From Rhodocyclales bacterium (GTDB lineage Bacteria > Pseudomonadota > Gammaproteobacteria > Burkholderiales > Rhodocyclaceae), in contig JACOUN010000003.1 in NCBI GenBank assembly GCA_016177805.1, positions 10,356 to 48,407 of the forward strand: a stretch of 38,052 nucleotides of DNA. The letters run 5' to 3'. A program made the position numbers and the translations under genes. Every line of letters starts with the position of its first letter. The stretch's first letter is position 1. The notes under the pieces are model-generated. The model did no database searches and was not told where the DNA came from. It saw only the letters and a list, made by a program, of their open reading frames with translations. This document shows, piece by piece, positions 1 through 8,146 of this stretch.

Positions 1-34
1 CCCGCCGCCCCCGGACTCCGTTCGGCGGTGCAGA

Positions 35-61
35 GGGGGGGGGAAAACCGTCAACGGTTTG
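35..61 (-). terminator. Weak terminator-like hairpin downstream of polA
   Basis: On the minus strand a 6-bp stem (AAACCG/CGGTTT, loop TTGA, 45-60) ends in four T residues and is followed by a run of nine C. It lies about 60 bases beyond the polA stop codon. The stem is short and the U tract is brief, so this is only a possible terminator. The rest of 1-117 shows no gene. Confidence 0.3.
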
Positions 62-117
62 GCGTTGCAGCCATGGTGGAGCGGGCGCGGGGTTTGTGCC
101 CTCTGTCGCGCCAACCC

Positions 118-2892
118 TCAGTGCGCCTGATCCCAGTTGTCCCCGGCGCCGATCTCGACCAGTAGCGGCACCGCCAGGTCGGCCACTCCGCCCATCAGGC
201 CAGGCAGTTCGGCGCGCACGCGTTCCAGTTCGGTCAGGGGCACTTCCAGCACCAGTTCGTCGTGCACCTGCAGGATCAGCCGCGAGGCCATGCACTTGTC
301 CTTGAGCCATTGCTGGGTGGCGATCATGGACTTCTTGATCAGGTCGGCGGCGGTGCCCTGCATCGGCGCGTTGATCGCGGCGCGTTCCGCCCCCTGGCGG
401 CGCCCGACCTGCTGGGCGCGGATGTCGGGCAGGTAGAGGCGGCGGCCGAACACGGTTTCGACGTAGCCCTGGGCCTTGGCCTGGGTCTTGGTCTCTTCCA
501 TGTAGCGCGCGACGCCGGGGTAGCGGGCGAAGTAGCGGTCTATCCAGCCTTGCGCGGCACTGCGGTCTATGCCGAGGTTCTTGGCCAGGCCGTGGGCGCT
601 CATGCCGTAGATGAGGCCGAAGTTGATCACCTTGGCGTAGCGGCGCTGTTCGCTCGACACTTCGCCCGGGGGCACGCCGAACACTTCGCCGGCGGTGGCG
701 CGGTGCACGTCCTCGCCGTGGGCGAAGGCTTCGAGCAGGCGCGCGTCGCCCGACAGGTGCGCCATGATGCGCAGTTCGATCTGCGAGTAATCGGCCGACA
801 CGATCACGTGTTCGCGCGGCGCGATGAAGGCGGCGCGGATGCGCCGCCCTTCGTCGCTGCGGATCGGGATGTTCTGCAGGTTGGGTTCGGAGCTGGCGAG
901 CCGCCCGGTGACCGCCACCGCCTGCGAGAAGCTGGTGTGCACGCGCCCGGTGGCGGGGTTGACCATGCGCGGCAGCTTGTCGGTGTAAGTGCTCTTGAGT
1001 TTGGCGAGGCTGCGGTGCTCCAGCAGCAGTTTGGGCAGCGGAAAGTCCTCGGCCAGGGTCTGCAGCACTTCCTCGTCGGTGGAGGCCTGCCCGGTGGCGG
1101 TCTTCTTGACCACCGGCAGACCGAGCTTGCCGAACAGGATCTCGCCCAGTTGCTTGGGCGAACCCAGGTTGAAGGGTTGCCCCGCCAGCGCGTGCGCTTC
1201 GCGTTCCAGGCCATACAGGCGCCGCCCCAGTTCTTCGGAATGCTGCGCGAGCAGGAAGGCATCGATCAGCACCCCGGTGCGTTCCATCTCGAACAGCACC
1301 TTGAGCGCAGGCAGCTCGATGTCGCGATACACCGCCTCAAGGCGCGGCGCGGCGGCGAGCTGGGCGGACAGGTGCTGGTGCAGGCGCAGCGTGATGTCGG
1401 CGTCTTCGGCGGCGTATTCGGTGGCACGCTCGACCGCGACATCGGCAAAGCCGATCTGCTTGGCGCCCTTGCCGCACACTTCGGCATAGGTCAGGGTGCG
1501 CAAGCCCAGGTGGCGCGTGGCGAGGCTGTCCATGTCGTGCGTCTTGTCGCTTTCGAGCACGTAGGATTCGAGCAGGGTGTCGTCGGCGATGCCGCGCAAG
1601 GCGATGCCGTGATTGGCGAGGATGTGGGCATCGTACTTGAGGTTCTGCCCGACCTTGCGCTTGTCCTCCGACTCCAGCCACGGGCGCAAACGGGTCAGCA
1701 CGTCGTCCAGCGGCAACTGTTCGGGCGCGTCGGCTGCGACGTGCGCAAGCGGCAGATAGGCGGCCTCACCGGGGGTGACGCAAAACGACATGCCGACCAG
1801 GCGCGCCGCCATCGGGTCGAGCCCTGTGGTTTCGGTATCGAAGGCGGTAATGTCGGCGGCGGCCATGCGCCCCAGCCAGGCGTCGAACACGTCCCAGCTC
1901 AGGATGGAGACGTAGCCCTGGCGATGGGCGCCGGGTTCGCCCGCTGCCGGTTGAGCGTTGGGAGTAGCCCCCTGGAAATAGGGGACAGCCCCCGACTTCC
2001 CGGCGGAAAATCGGGGGCTGTCCCCTATTTCCCCTATTTCCTCGTTGTTCTGTTCCAGGTCACGCAGCCAGCCGCGAAACTCCATGCGCTCGTACAGCGC
2101 GCGCAAGGCCGCCTTGTCGTCGCCGCGCGCCGCCAGATCCTGCAACCCCACTGGCAGATCGACATCGGTCGCGACCGTTACGAGCTTCCTCCCCAGCGGC
2201 AGGAAGTCGAGGTGGGCGCGCAGGTTCTCGCCGACTTTGCCGCCGACCCTGCCGGCGTTGGCGACGATATTGTCGAGGGTGCCGTACTCGGTCAGCCACT
2301 TCACCGCGGTCTTGGGTCCGCACTTGGCGACCCCCGGCACGTTGTCCACGGTGTCCCCCATCAACGCCAGGTAATCGACGATGCGCTCGGGCGGCACGCC
2401 GAACTTGGCGGTCACCCCGGCCACGTCCAGCACCTCGTCGTTCATGGTGTTGACCCAGCGCACGCCGGGGCGCACCAGTTGGGTCAGATCCTTGTCGCCG
2501 GTCGAGATCACCACTTCCCAGCCCTGCTCCAGCGCCTGCCGGGTGAGCGTGCCGATCACGTCGTCGGCTTCGACCCCGTCGACCATCAGCAACGGCCAGC
2601 CCTCGGCCTGTACCCCCGCGTGCAGCGGTTCGATCTGGGCGCGCAGGTCGTCCGGCATGGACGGGCGCTGGGCCTTGTATTCGGGGTACCAGTCGTCGCG
2701 AAAGGTTTTGCCCTTGGCATCGAACACACAGGCGCGATACTCTGCCCGGTAATCGCTCTCGAGACGGCGCAGCATGGACAGCACGCCGCGTACCGCGCCG
2801 GTGGGTTCGCCCGCGGCGTTGCGCAGGTCGGGCAGGGCGTGGAAGGCGCGATAGAGGTAGCTGGAACCATCGACCAGCAGCAGGGTGGGCAT
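118..2892 (-). CDS. polA: DNA polymerase I
   Basis: Replicative gap-filling and repair polymerase, 924 residues (E. coli Pol I has 928). Residues 1 to about 285 are the 5'-3' exonuclease. A linker follows, then a 3'-5' exonuclease domain with an intact active-site motif (FDTETTG), then the polymerase domain. Polymerase motif A (SADYSQIELRI), the O-helix motif (KVINFGLIYGM) and motif C (QVHDELVLEVP) are all present, so the enzyme should be fully active with proofreading. The start has AAGGA nine bases upstream. The linker, residues about 285-307, is encoded by an inverted-repeat element (1974-2041) inserted in frame. The gene is divergent from the LOG-family gene at 2981. Confidence 0.98.
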   Translation of the reverse strand: MPTLLLVDGSSYLYRAFHALPDLRNAAGEPTGAVRGVLSMLRRLESDYRAEYRACVFDAKGKTFRDDWYPEYKAQRPSMPDDLRAQIEPLHAGVQAEGWPLLMVDGVEADDVIGTLTRQALEQGWEVVISTGDKDLTQLVRPGVRWVNTMNDEVLDVAGVTAKFGVPPERIVDYLALMGDTVDNVPGVAKCGPKTAVKWLTEYGTLDNIVANAGRVGGKVGENLRAHLDFLPLGRKLVTVATDVDLPVGLQDLAARGDDKAALRALYERMEFRGWLRDLEQNNEEIGEIGDSPRFSAGKSGAVPYFQGATPNAQPAAGEPGAHRQGYVSILSWDVFDAWLGRMAAADITAFDTETTGLDPMAARLVGMSFCVTPGEAAYLPLAHVAADAPEQLPLDDVLTRLRPWLESEDKRKVGQNLKYDAHILANHGIALRGIADDTLLESYVLESDKTHDMDSLATRHLGLRTLTYAEVCGKGAKQIGFADVAVERATEYAAEDADITLRLHQHLSAQLAAAPRLEAVYRDIELPALKVLFEMERTGVLIDAFLLAQHSEELGRRLYGLEREAHALAGQPFNLGSPKQLGEILFGKLGLPVVKKTATGQASTDEEVLQTLAEDFPLPKLLLEHRSLAKLKSTYTDKLPRMVNPATGRVHTSFSQAVAVTGRLASSEPNLQNIPIRSDEGRRIRAAFIAPREHVIVSADYSQIELRIMAHLSGDARLLEAFAHGEDVHRATAGEVFGVPPGEVSSEQRRYAKVINFGLIYGMSAHGLAKNLGIDRSAAQGWIDRYFARYPGVARYMEETKTQAKAQGYVETVFGRRLYLPDIRAQQVGRRQGAERAAINAPMQGTAADLIKKSMIATQQWLKDKCMASRLILQVHDELVLEVPLTELERVRAELPGLMGGVADLAVPLLVEIGAGDNWDQAH
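1974..2041. repeat. REP/MITE-like palindrome inserted in frame within polA
   Basis: Perfect 22-bp inverted repeats (1974-1995 and 2011-2032) flank a 15-base centre that itself pairs TTCC/GGAA. The right side carries a tandem duplication of CCCCTATTT (2022-2030, 2031-2039). The GGGGACAGCCCCCGA-type arm resembles palindromes seen near REP-associated transposases; that family link is from memory and unverified. It supplies about 23 codons of the Pol I linker with no stop in the polA frame. Confidence 0.85.
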
Positions 2893-2980
2893 ATTCGACT
2901 ATCCTTGCGGGGAAACCATGATCATGCACCGGCAGTCATACGCTGTACGGACACACCATTCTCAATAACCAGAAAAAAAC

Positions 2981-3706
2981 ATGACCGCGAAAGAAAAGCT
3001 CCCCGGCAGCATCCCGGCCAGCAACGCACACAGTTTCAACGCGCGCGAATCCTGGCGCGTGTTCGGAATTATGGCAGAGTTCGTCGAGGCCACTGAACGG
3101 CTCAACGCGATACGCCCGGCGGTATCGATCTTCGGCAGTGCGCGCACGCCGTCCGACCACATGTACTACATGCTCACCGAACGCATCGCGCGCCTGCTCT
3201 CCGACGCCGGCTTCGCGGTGATTTCCGGGGGCGGGCCGGGCATCATGGAAGCGGCCAACAAGGGCGCCTATTTCGGCAAGAGCCCGTCGGTGGGTCTCAA
3301 CATCCAGTTGCCGATGGAACAGGGCGCCAATCCGTACCAGGACATATCGCAGACTTTCCAGCACTTTTTCGCGCGCAAGTTCATGTTCGTGCGCTTTGCC
3401 TCGGCCTACGTGGTGATGCCGGGGGGGTTCGGCACCCTCGATGAACTGCTCGAAGCCATGACCCTGATCCAGACGCACAAGAGCCGCAGCATCCCGGTCA
3501 TCCTGGTGCACCGGCCGTTCTGGCAGGGCCTGCTCGACTGGTTCCGCGAGCGGCTGGTGACCGAACGCATGATCAACCCCGAAGATCTCGATCTGATCCA
3601 GGTGATCGACGAACCCGAGGACGTGGTCGAAGCCATCTTCAAGCACTACGAAACGCGCGGCTTCCTGCCCCTGCCGGACGAACACGAACTGATGCTGAAT
3701 CTTTAG
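2981..3706 (+). CDS. LOG/TIGR00730-family Rossmann-fold nucleotide hydrolase
   Basis: 241-residue protein of the LOG (lysine decarboxylase-like) family, whose characterised members remove the ribose phosphate from cytokinin nucleotides or hydrolyse AMP-like nucleotides. The two family motifs are clear: SGGGPGIMEAAN near residue 82 and PGGFGTLDE near residue 147. This is the longer bacterial form, with an N-terminal extension of about 45 residues before the Rossmann fold (FGSART). The substrate cannot be assigned from sequence. It lies 88 bases from the divergent polA start and 46 bases before the DUF2782 gene. No strong ribosome binding site is visible before the ATG. Confidence 0.9.
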   Translation: MTAKEKLPGSIPASNAHSFNARESWRVFGIMAEFVEATERLNAIRPAVSIFGSARTPSDHMYYMLTERIARLLSDAGFAVISGGGPGIMEAANKGAYFGKSPSVGLNIQLPMEQGANPYQDISQTFQHFFARKFMFVRFASAYVVMPGGFGTLDELLEAMTLIQTHKSRSIPVILVHRPFWQGLLDWFRERLVTERMINPEDLDLIQVIDEPEDVVEAIFKHYETRGFLPLPDEHELMLNL

Positions 3707-3752
3707 GACGCCGGCGCTCTGTTAGAATTCGGCGGATTACTGGAGAACTCCC

Positions 3753-4079
3753 ATGCGTGGCTACCTGATGACACTGCTGCTGGCCGTCACCGTTCCGGCG
3801 ATGGCGCAACAGACGCCCAAGCTCGAACCGCTGCCGGAACCGCCCGCCCCGCCGCCGGGCATGACCGACGACGCGCTCGAACCCGAGGTCACGATCATCC
3901 AGCGAGGCGGCGACACGGTCGAAGAGTTCCGCATCAAGGGACGCCTCTACATGGTCAAGGTCACCCCGCCGCACGGCGTACCCTACTACCTGGTCGACAC
4001 CAAGGGCGACGGCGTGATGGTACGCCAGGGCGCGTCGACAAATCTGTCCGTCCCCATGTGGGTACTCAAGTCCTGGTGA
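3753..4079 (+). CDS. DUF2782 family secreted small protein
   Basis: 108 residues with a signal peptide (MRGYLMTLLLAVTVPAMA, cleavage probably after AMA near residue 18). A proline-rich spacer (residues 24-36) and a compact C-terminal DUF2782 domain follow; the domain reads EFRIKGRLYMVKVTP near residue 60 and ends VPMWVLKSW. It is expected in the periplasm. The function is unknown, but the gene usually sits between polA and thrB in betaproteobacteria, as here. A GGAG lies seven bases before the start. A TAGAAT hexamer at 3723-3728 could be a -10 box but lacks a good partner. Confidence 0.85.
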   Translation: MRGYLMTLLLAVTVPAMAQQTPKLEPLPEPPAPPPGMTDDALEPEVTIIQRGGDTVEEFRIKGRLYMVKVTPPHGVPYYLVDTKGDGVMVRQGASTNLSVPMWVLKSW

Positions 4080-4105
4080 GCGGCGCACGCTCACCCGCAT
4101 GATTC

Positions 4106-5056
4106 ATGTCCGTTTTCACTCCTGTCTCGGCCGAGACCCTCTCAGGCTGGCTCGGGCACTATGCCATCGGTCGCCTGGTCGGGTTGCAGGGCATATCCGC
4201 CGGCGTGCAGAACAGCAACTTCTTCGTCACGACCACGCTGGGCCGCTACGTGCTGACCCTGTTCGAGTCGATCCCGCGCTCGGAACTGCCCTACTACCTG
4301 TACCTGACCGCGCACCTGGCGCACCACGGCCTGCCGGTACCGGCGCCGATCGCCAACCGGGACGACGAATACCTCGGCACCCTGAGCGGACGCCCGGCGG
4401 CACTGGTCGCACGCCTCGGCGGGCGTTCCGAGATGGCGCCGACCCAGGCACACTGCGGCCACATCGGGGCGATGCTGGCGGGTTTGCATCTGGCCGGCAT
4501 GTCCTACCGGCGTCGGCAGGACAACCCGCGCGGTGCGGCGTGGCGCAGCGCCACGAGCCAGCGCTTGCGTGACTACCTGCCCCCCGACGAGCGCGCGCTG
4601 CTGGACGCCGAACTTGCCTGCCAGGCCGCGCACGACTATTCGGCGCTACCGTCCGGGGTCATCCACGGCGACCTGTTCCGCGACAACGTGCTGTGGGAAG
4701 GCGGGCGCATCGGCGGGGTGATCGACTTCTATTTCGCCGGCCATGACGCGCTGCTGTTCGATGTCGCGGTCACGGTCAATGACTGGTGCGCGCTGCCCGA
4801 CGGCGAACTCGACCCGCTCCGCGCCGAAGCCCTGCTCGCCGCCTACCATGCGGAACGCCCGTTCACCGCCGACGAAGGCCGCGCATGGCAGGCCATGTTG
4901 CGCGCCGCCGCGCTGCGCTTCTGGCTGTCGCGCGCCGAGGACTATCATCTGCCCAAGCCGGGCGAGCTGGTGCAGGTCAAGGACCCGGCCGAGTACCGGA
5001 CCATACTCCTGAGCCGCGCCGCCCGCGTCTGCCCGTTGCCGTCGGCCCGCTCATGA
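4106..5056 (+). CDS. thrB: Homoserine kinase (ThrB, APH-like fold)
   Basis: Phosphorylates L-homoserine to O-phosphohomoserine, the step before threonine synthase. The 316-residue protein belongs to the aminoglycoside phosphotransferase-like ThrB type, not the GHMP-kinase type of E. coli. Visible motifs are the N-terminal nucleotide loop (GISAGVQNSNFFV, residues 29-41), the catalytic HGDLFRDN (187-194) and the metal-binding VIDFYFAGHD near 205-214. Length and motifs match the family. It starts 26 bases after the DUF2782 stop and is probably co-transcribed with it. No threonine leader is visible. Confidence 0.95.
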   Translation: MSVFTPVSAETLSGWLGHYAIGRLVGLQGISAGVQNSNFFVTTTLGRYVLTLFESIPRSELPYYLYLTAHLAHHGLPVPAPIANRDDEYLGTLSGRPAALVARLGGRSEMAPTQAHCGHIGAMLAGLHLAGMSYRRRQDNPRGAAWRSATSQRLRDYLPPDERALLDAELACQAAHDYSALPSGVIHGDLFRDNVLWEGGRIGGVIDFYFAGHDALLFDVAVTVNDWCALPDGELDPLRAEALLAAYHAERPFTADEGRAWQAMLRAAALRFWLSRAEDYHLPKPGELVQVKDPAEYRTILLSRAARVCPLPSARS

Positions 5057-5110
5057 GCCACTCCAACCCCCGGCTCCCTGCGTGCCGGCAACCCATGCAC
5101 TCACCTACCC

Positions 5111-5902
5111 ATGCAGGCTAGACAACTTTCCTTCGCCCACGGCGCCATCTGGCTCGTGGAGGGTCTGCGGCTGTGGCGCCGCAATCCGGCGCTGCTGACC
5201 TTCGCCTCGTTCACCTATCTGCTGCTGATCGTACTCGTCAGCTCACTGCCGCTGCTCGGTCAACCGGTCGCCTTCCTGATCATGCCGGCGCTGTCGCTGG
5301 GGGTGGTCAACACCTGCCGCGCCATCGACGAGGGGCGCAAGGCCGGGCCGGAGATCCTGTTCTCCGGTTTCAAGCAGAACCTCCCGGCGCTGGTCACGGT
5401 CGGCGGGATTTACCTGGTCGGCAACCTTCTGGTGCTGGCGAGCACTTCGCTGTTCGACGGCGGCCTGCTGGTCAAGCTCATGAGCGGCGCGGTGCAACTG
5501 GATCCGGAGGCGGACGAAGTGCCCGGCCTGGCAACCTCGTTGATCGCCGCGACACTGCTGTCCACCCCGGTCGTCATGGCCTACTGGTTCGCGCCGGTAC
5601 TGAGCGGGTGGTACGCAGTGAGCGCACCCAAGGCCATGTTCTTCAGCTTCGTCTCGTGCCTGCGCAACTGGCGCCCCTTTCTCGCCTTCGCCATCACGAT
5701 GATGCTGTTCTACGGCCTGCTGCCGGGCGTGGTCATCGGCATACTCGGACTGATATCCCCGTTCCTGTCCACACTGGTCCTGCTGTTGCTGCCCATGCTG
5801 CTGGTGCCAGTGCTGTTCGCGAGTTTCTACATCAACATCCGGGACGTATTCGGCATCGACCTCCGCGATGACGCCCCCGACGATGAACAACAAGCCGGGT
5901 AA
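5111..5902 (+). CDS. BPSS1780-like integral membrane protein
   Basis: 263 residues with about six predicted membrane segments, near residues 28-48, 52-70, 98-115, 148-170, 190-215 and 215-240. The N-terminal VEGLRLWRRNPA and the overall layout match the betaproteobacterial BPSS1780 family, whose function is unknown. It is an inner-membrane protein with an acidic C-terminal tail (DLRDDAPDDEQQ). Its 3' end overlaps the possible nadD start, which suggests translational coupling. It has no enzyme motif and its link to neighbouring genes is positional only. Confidence 0.8.
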   Translation: MQARQLSFAHGAIWLVEGLRLWRRNPALLTFASFTYLLLIVLVSSLPLLGQPVAFLIMPALSLGVVNTCRAIDEGRKAGPEILFSGFKQNLPALVTVGGIYLVGNLLVLASTSLFDGGLLVKLMSGAVQLDPEADEVPGLATSLIAATLLSTPVVMAYWFAPVLSGWYAVSAPKAMFFSFVSCLRNWRPFLAFAITMMLFYGLLPGVVIGILGLISPFLSTLVLLLLPMLLVPVLFASFYINIRDVFGIDLRDDAPDDEQQAG

Positions 5903-6557
5903 CCGCGGGCCGCTGGGACTGCTCGGCGGCACCTTCGACCCCATCCACCTGGGCCATTTGCGTCTGGCCGAGGAAGCCCGCGAGGCGCTCGCGCTGGAAC
6001 AGGTGTGTTTCATCCCCGCCGGTGACCCACCCCACCGTACCGCACCCGCCGCAACACCGCAGCATCGGCTGGCCATGGTCCGCATCGCCACGGCCGGCCA
6101 CCCTGGGTACACGGTGGACGACGGAGAAGTGGCCGCCACGGGCAAGAGCTACACCGTCCTCACCCTGGAGCGCCTGCGCGAGCGCCACGGCCCGTCGCGC
6201 CCGCTGGTGCTGATCCTGGGCGCCGACGCGTTTCTCGGCATCACCGGATGGCATCGCTGGGCCGAACTGTTCGAACTGGCCCACATCGCGGTGGCCAATC
6301 GCGCCACGCACGGCAGCGCGTGGCTGGATGAACGCAGCCCCGAACTGCACGCCGCCACCGCCCGCCGCGTCGACAACACCCCCGCCGCACTCGCGCGCGC
6401 GCCGGCGGGCAGCATCATCCCGTTCGAAATGACGCCGCTGGCGATCTCGGCGTCACTGATACGCGAGCACCTGCGTTGCGGGCGCAGTAGCCGTTATTTG
6501 CTCCCGGATTCCGTTCTCGACTATATTCAACTGCACAACCTATACCGAAGGGCCTGA
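5868..6557 (+). CDS. nadD: Nicotinate-nucleotide adenylyltransferase
   Basis: Transfers AMP from ATP to nicotinate mononucleotide, giving deamido-NAD in NAD synthesis. The nucleotidyltransferase signature is complete: GGTFDPIHLGHLRLA near residue 19, PPHR near residue 50, and C-terminal ISASLIREHL (the ISxTxIR-type motif). The 229-residue length assumes the start at 5868; an in-frame ATG at 5883 gives 224 residues, and neither has a clear ribosome binding site. It overlaps the upstream membrane-protein gene by 35 bases and shares TGATG with rsfS. The nadD-rsfS pairing is widely conserved. Confidence 0.96.
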   Translation: MTPPTMNNKPGNRGPLGLLGGTFDPIHLGHLRLAEEAREALALEQVCFIPAGDPPHRTAPAATPQHRLAMVRIATAGHPGYTVDDGEVAATGKSYTVLTLERLRERHGPSRPLVLILGADAFLGITGWHRWAELFELAHIAVANRATHGSAWLDERSPELHAATARRVDNTPAALARAPAGSIIPFEMTPLAISASLIREHLRCGRSSRYLLPDSVLDYIQLHNLYRRA

Positions 6558-6919
6558 TGGACATCCTCAAACTCGAAAAGATCGTTGTCGCCGCACTTGA
6601 AGAAATCAAGGGTGAAGACATCGAAGTCATCAACACGTCCAAGCTGACCCCCTTGTTCGACCGCGTCGTCGTCGCCAGCGCCCAATCCAATCGCCAGACG
6701 CGCGCACTGGCTCGCAACGTCTCGGAGCGGGTGCGCGAAGCGGGGGGCGAAGTCCTCAGCATGGAGGGCGAGGACAGCGGCGAATGGGTGCTGGTCGATC
6801 TGGCCGACATCGTCGTACACGTCATGCAGCCCGCCGTACGCAGCCACTACAACCTCGAAGAACTGTGGACCAACACGCCCGCGGCACGGCGCAAGTCCGC
6901 GCCGCTCAAGCCGCAGTGA
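6557..6919 (+). CDS. rsfS: Ribosome silencing factor RsfS
   Basis: 120-residue RsfS/Iojap protein that binds large-subunit protein uL14 and blocks subunit joining when nutrients are scarce. Family signatures are [27 protein letters not shown] (split, near residues 20-46), then [20 protein letters not shown] and a C-terminal YNLEELW. A short tail after that ([16 protein letters not shown]) is typical. The ATG overlaps the nadD stop, so translation is probably coupled. Confidence 0.97.
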   Translation: MDILKLEKIVVAALEEIKGEDIEVINTSKLTPLFDRVVVASAQSNRQTRALARNVSERVREAGGEVLSMEGEDSGEWVLVDLADIVVHVMQPAVRSHYNLEELWTNTPAARRKSAPLKPQ

Positions 6920-6971
6920 CATCCCACGGCAACCCGCGGCCCTCACCTCCGGCAACCGCCGCCGCGCGCGC

Positions 6972-7442
6972 GTGAAACTGCTGGTCGTCGCGGTCGGCAC
7001 CCGCATGCCGGGCTGGGTTGCCGAAGGCTTTCACGAATACGCGCGGCGCATGCCGCGCGAATTGCCGCTGCAGCTCATCGAGATCAAGGCTGAACCGCGC
7101 ACGACGGGAAAAACCGTGGATGCGATGACGGGCGCCGAAGCGGCACGCATCGAAGCCGCCCTGCCGCCACGCGTGCGGCGCGTCATACTCGACGAAACCG
7201 GCACCGACACCACCACCATCAAGCTGTCCGCCCGCCTGCAAGCATGGCAGGCCGAAGGCACCGATGTCGCGCTGATCGTGGGCGGCCCCGACGGACTCAC
7301 GCCGGCGCTCAAGCACAGCGCCGCCGAAACCCTGCGCCTGTCCAGCCTGACGCTGCCGCACGCGCTCGTGCGCCCACTCCTCGCCGAAGCCTTGTACCGC
7401 GCCTGGAGCGTCACCCAGAACCATCCCTACCACCGGGAATAG
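6972..7442 (+). CDS. rlmH: 23S rRNA pseudouridine1915 N3-methyltransferase
   Basis: SPOUT-class methyltransferase that uses SAM to methylate pseudouridine 1915 in helix 69 of 23S rRNA. The 156-residue protein begins with a GTG codon (KLLVVAVG). It contains the SAM-binding knot motif FIVGGPDG-type (LIVGGPDG near residue 102), the segment LSLMTLPH-type ([21 protein letters not shown]) and the invariant C-terminal NHPYHRE. Length equals the E. coli protein (155). It follows rsfS after 52 bases and precedes maf by one base. The rsfS-rlmH order is conserved, grouping ribosome maturation genes. Confidence 0.97.
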   Translation: MKLLVVAVGTRMPGWVAEGFHEYARRMPRELPLQLIEIKAEPRTTGKTVDAMTGAEAARIEAALPPRVRRVILDETGTDTTTIKLSARLQAWQAEGTDVALIVGGPDGLTPALKHSAAETLRLSSLTLPHALVRPLLAEALYRAWSVTQNHPYHRE

Positions 7443-7443
7443 C

Positions 7444-8061
7444 ATGCAAAAACGCATCTATCTCGCCTCGACCAGCCCGCGCCGGCGTGAACTGCTGCGC
7501 CAGATCGGCGTGCATTTCAACCTGCTGCTGGCACGTCACGGGGCGCGCGAAGACGGCAACGAAGTGGATGAGACACCGCTGCCGGGGGAGCGCGTCGAAG
7601 ACTATGTTGACCGCATCGCGCGGACCAAGGCCGAGTCCGGCTACCGCCGCCTGCGCTGGCGCCATCTGCCGGTCCACCCGGTGCTGGCGGCCGACACCAC
7701 GCTCGCGGTTGATGACGAGATCATCGGCAAGCCAGCCTCGCCCGAACATGCGCGCGAAATCCTGTGCAAGCTCTCCGGGCGCACCCACCGGGTGCTGAGC
7801 GCGGTCGCGATCTGCGACGCGACCCGTTGCGACAGCCTGACCAACGTCAGCGAAGTCACCTTCCGCACCCTGAGCGAATCCGACATCCGCCACTACATCG
7901 CCAGCGGCGAACCCATGGACAAGGCGGGGGCTTACGGCATCCAGGGACGCGCGGCGGTGTTCATCACCGAGATCCACGGCAGCTACAGCGGGATCATGGG
8001 TTTGCCGTTGTGCGAAACCGCCCTGCTGCTTGAGGCCTTCGGCTATCCTTTGCATACCTGA
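7444..8061 (+). CDS. maf: Maf/YhdE-type nucleotide pyrophosphatase
   Basis: 205-residue Maf protein, which hydrolyses non-canonical or modified nucleoside triphosphates to monophosphates; the YhdE subgroup prefers dTTP/UTP. Motifs are LASTSPRRRELL (residues 7-18), the central AADTTLAVDDEIIGKP and the conserved EPMDKAGAYGIQGRAAVFI segment, which fits the YhdE subgroup. It starts one base after the rlmH stop. All conserved acidic and basic residues appear present. It has a few extra residues near YRRLRWRHLPVHP compared with the E. coli enzyme. Confidence 0.95.
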   Translation: MQKRIYLASTSPRRRELLRQIGVHFNLLLARHGAREDGNEVDETPLPGERVEDYVDRIARTKAESGYRRLRWRHLPVHPVLAADTTLAVDDEIIGKPASPEHAREILCKLSGRTHRVLSAVAICDATRCDSLTNVSEVTFRTLSESDIRHYIASGEPMDKAGAYGIQGRAAVFITEIHGSYSGIMGLPLCETALLLEAFGYPLHT

Positions 8062-8146
8062 ATGCTCTTTTCCATGCACCGGATGAGCAATCCGCAATGG
8101 CTGGCGCCACGCCTGCCATTGCGCATTCCCCATTTGCGGCACGCCA

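Noticed and set aside
262..3096. 944-codon open frame on the plus strand opposite polA
   Set aside because: It is antisense to a complete polA and has His/Gly/Val-rich composition typical of the reverse frame of GC-rich genes; no family motif.
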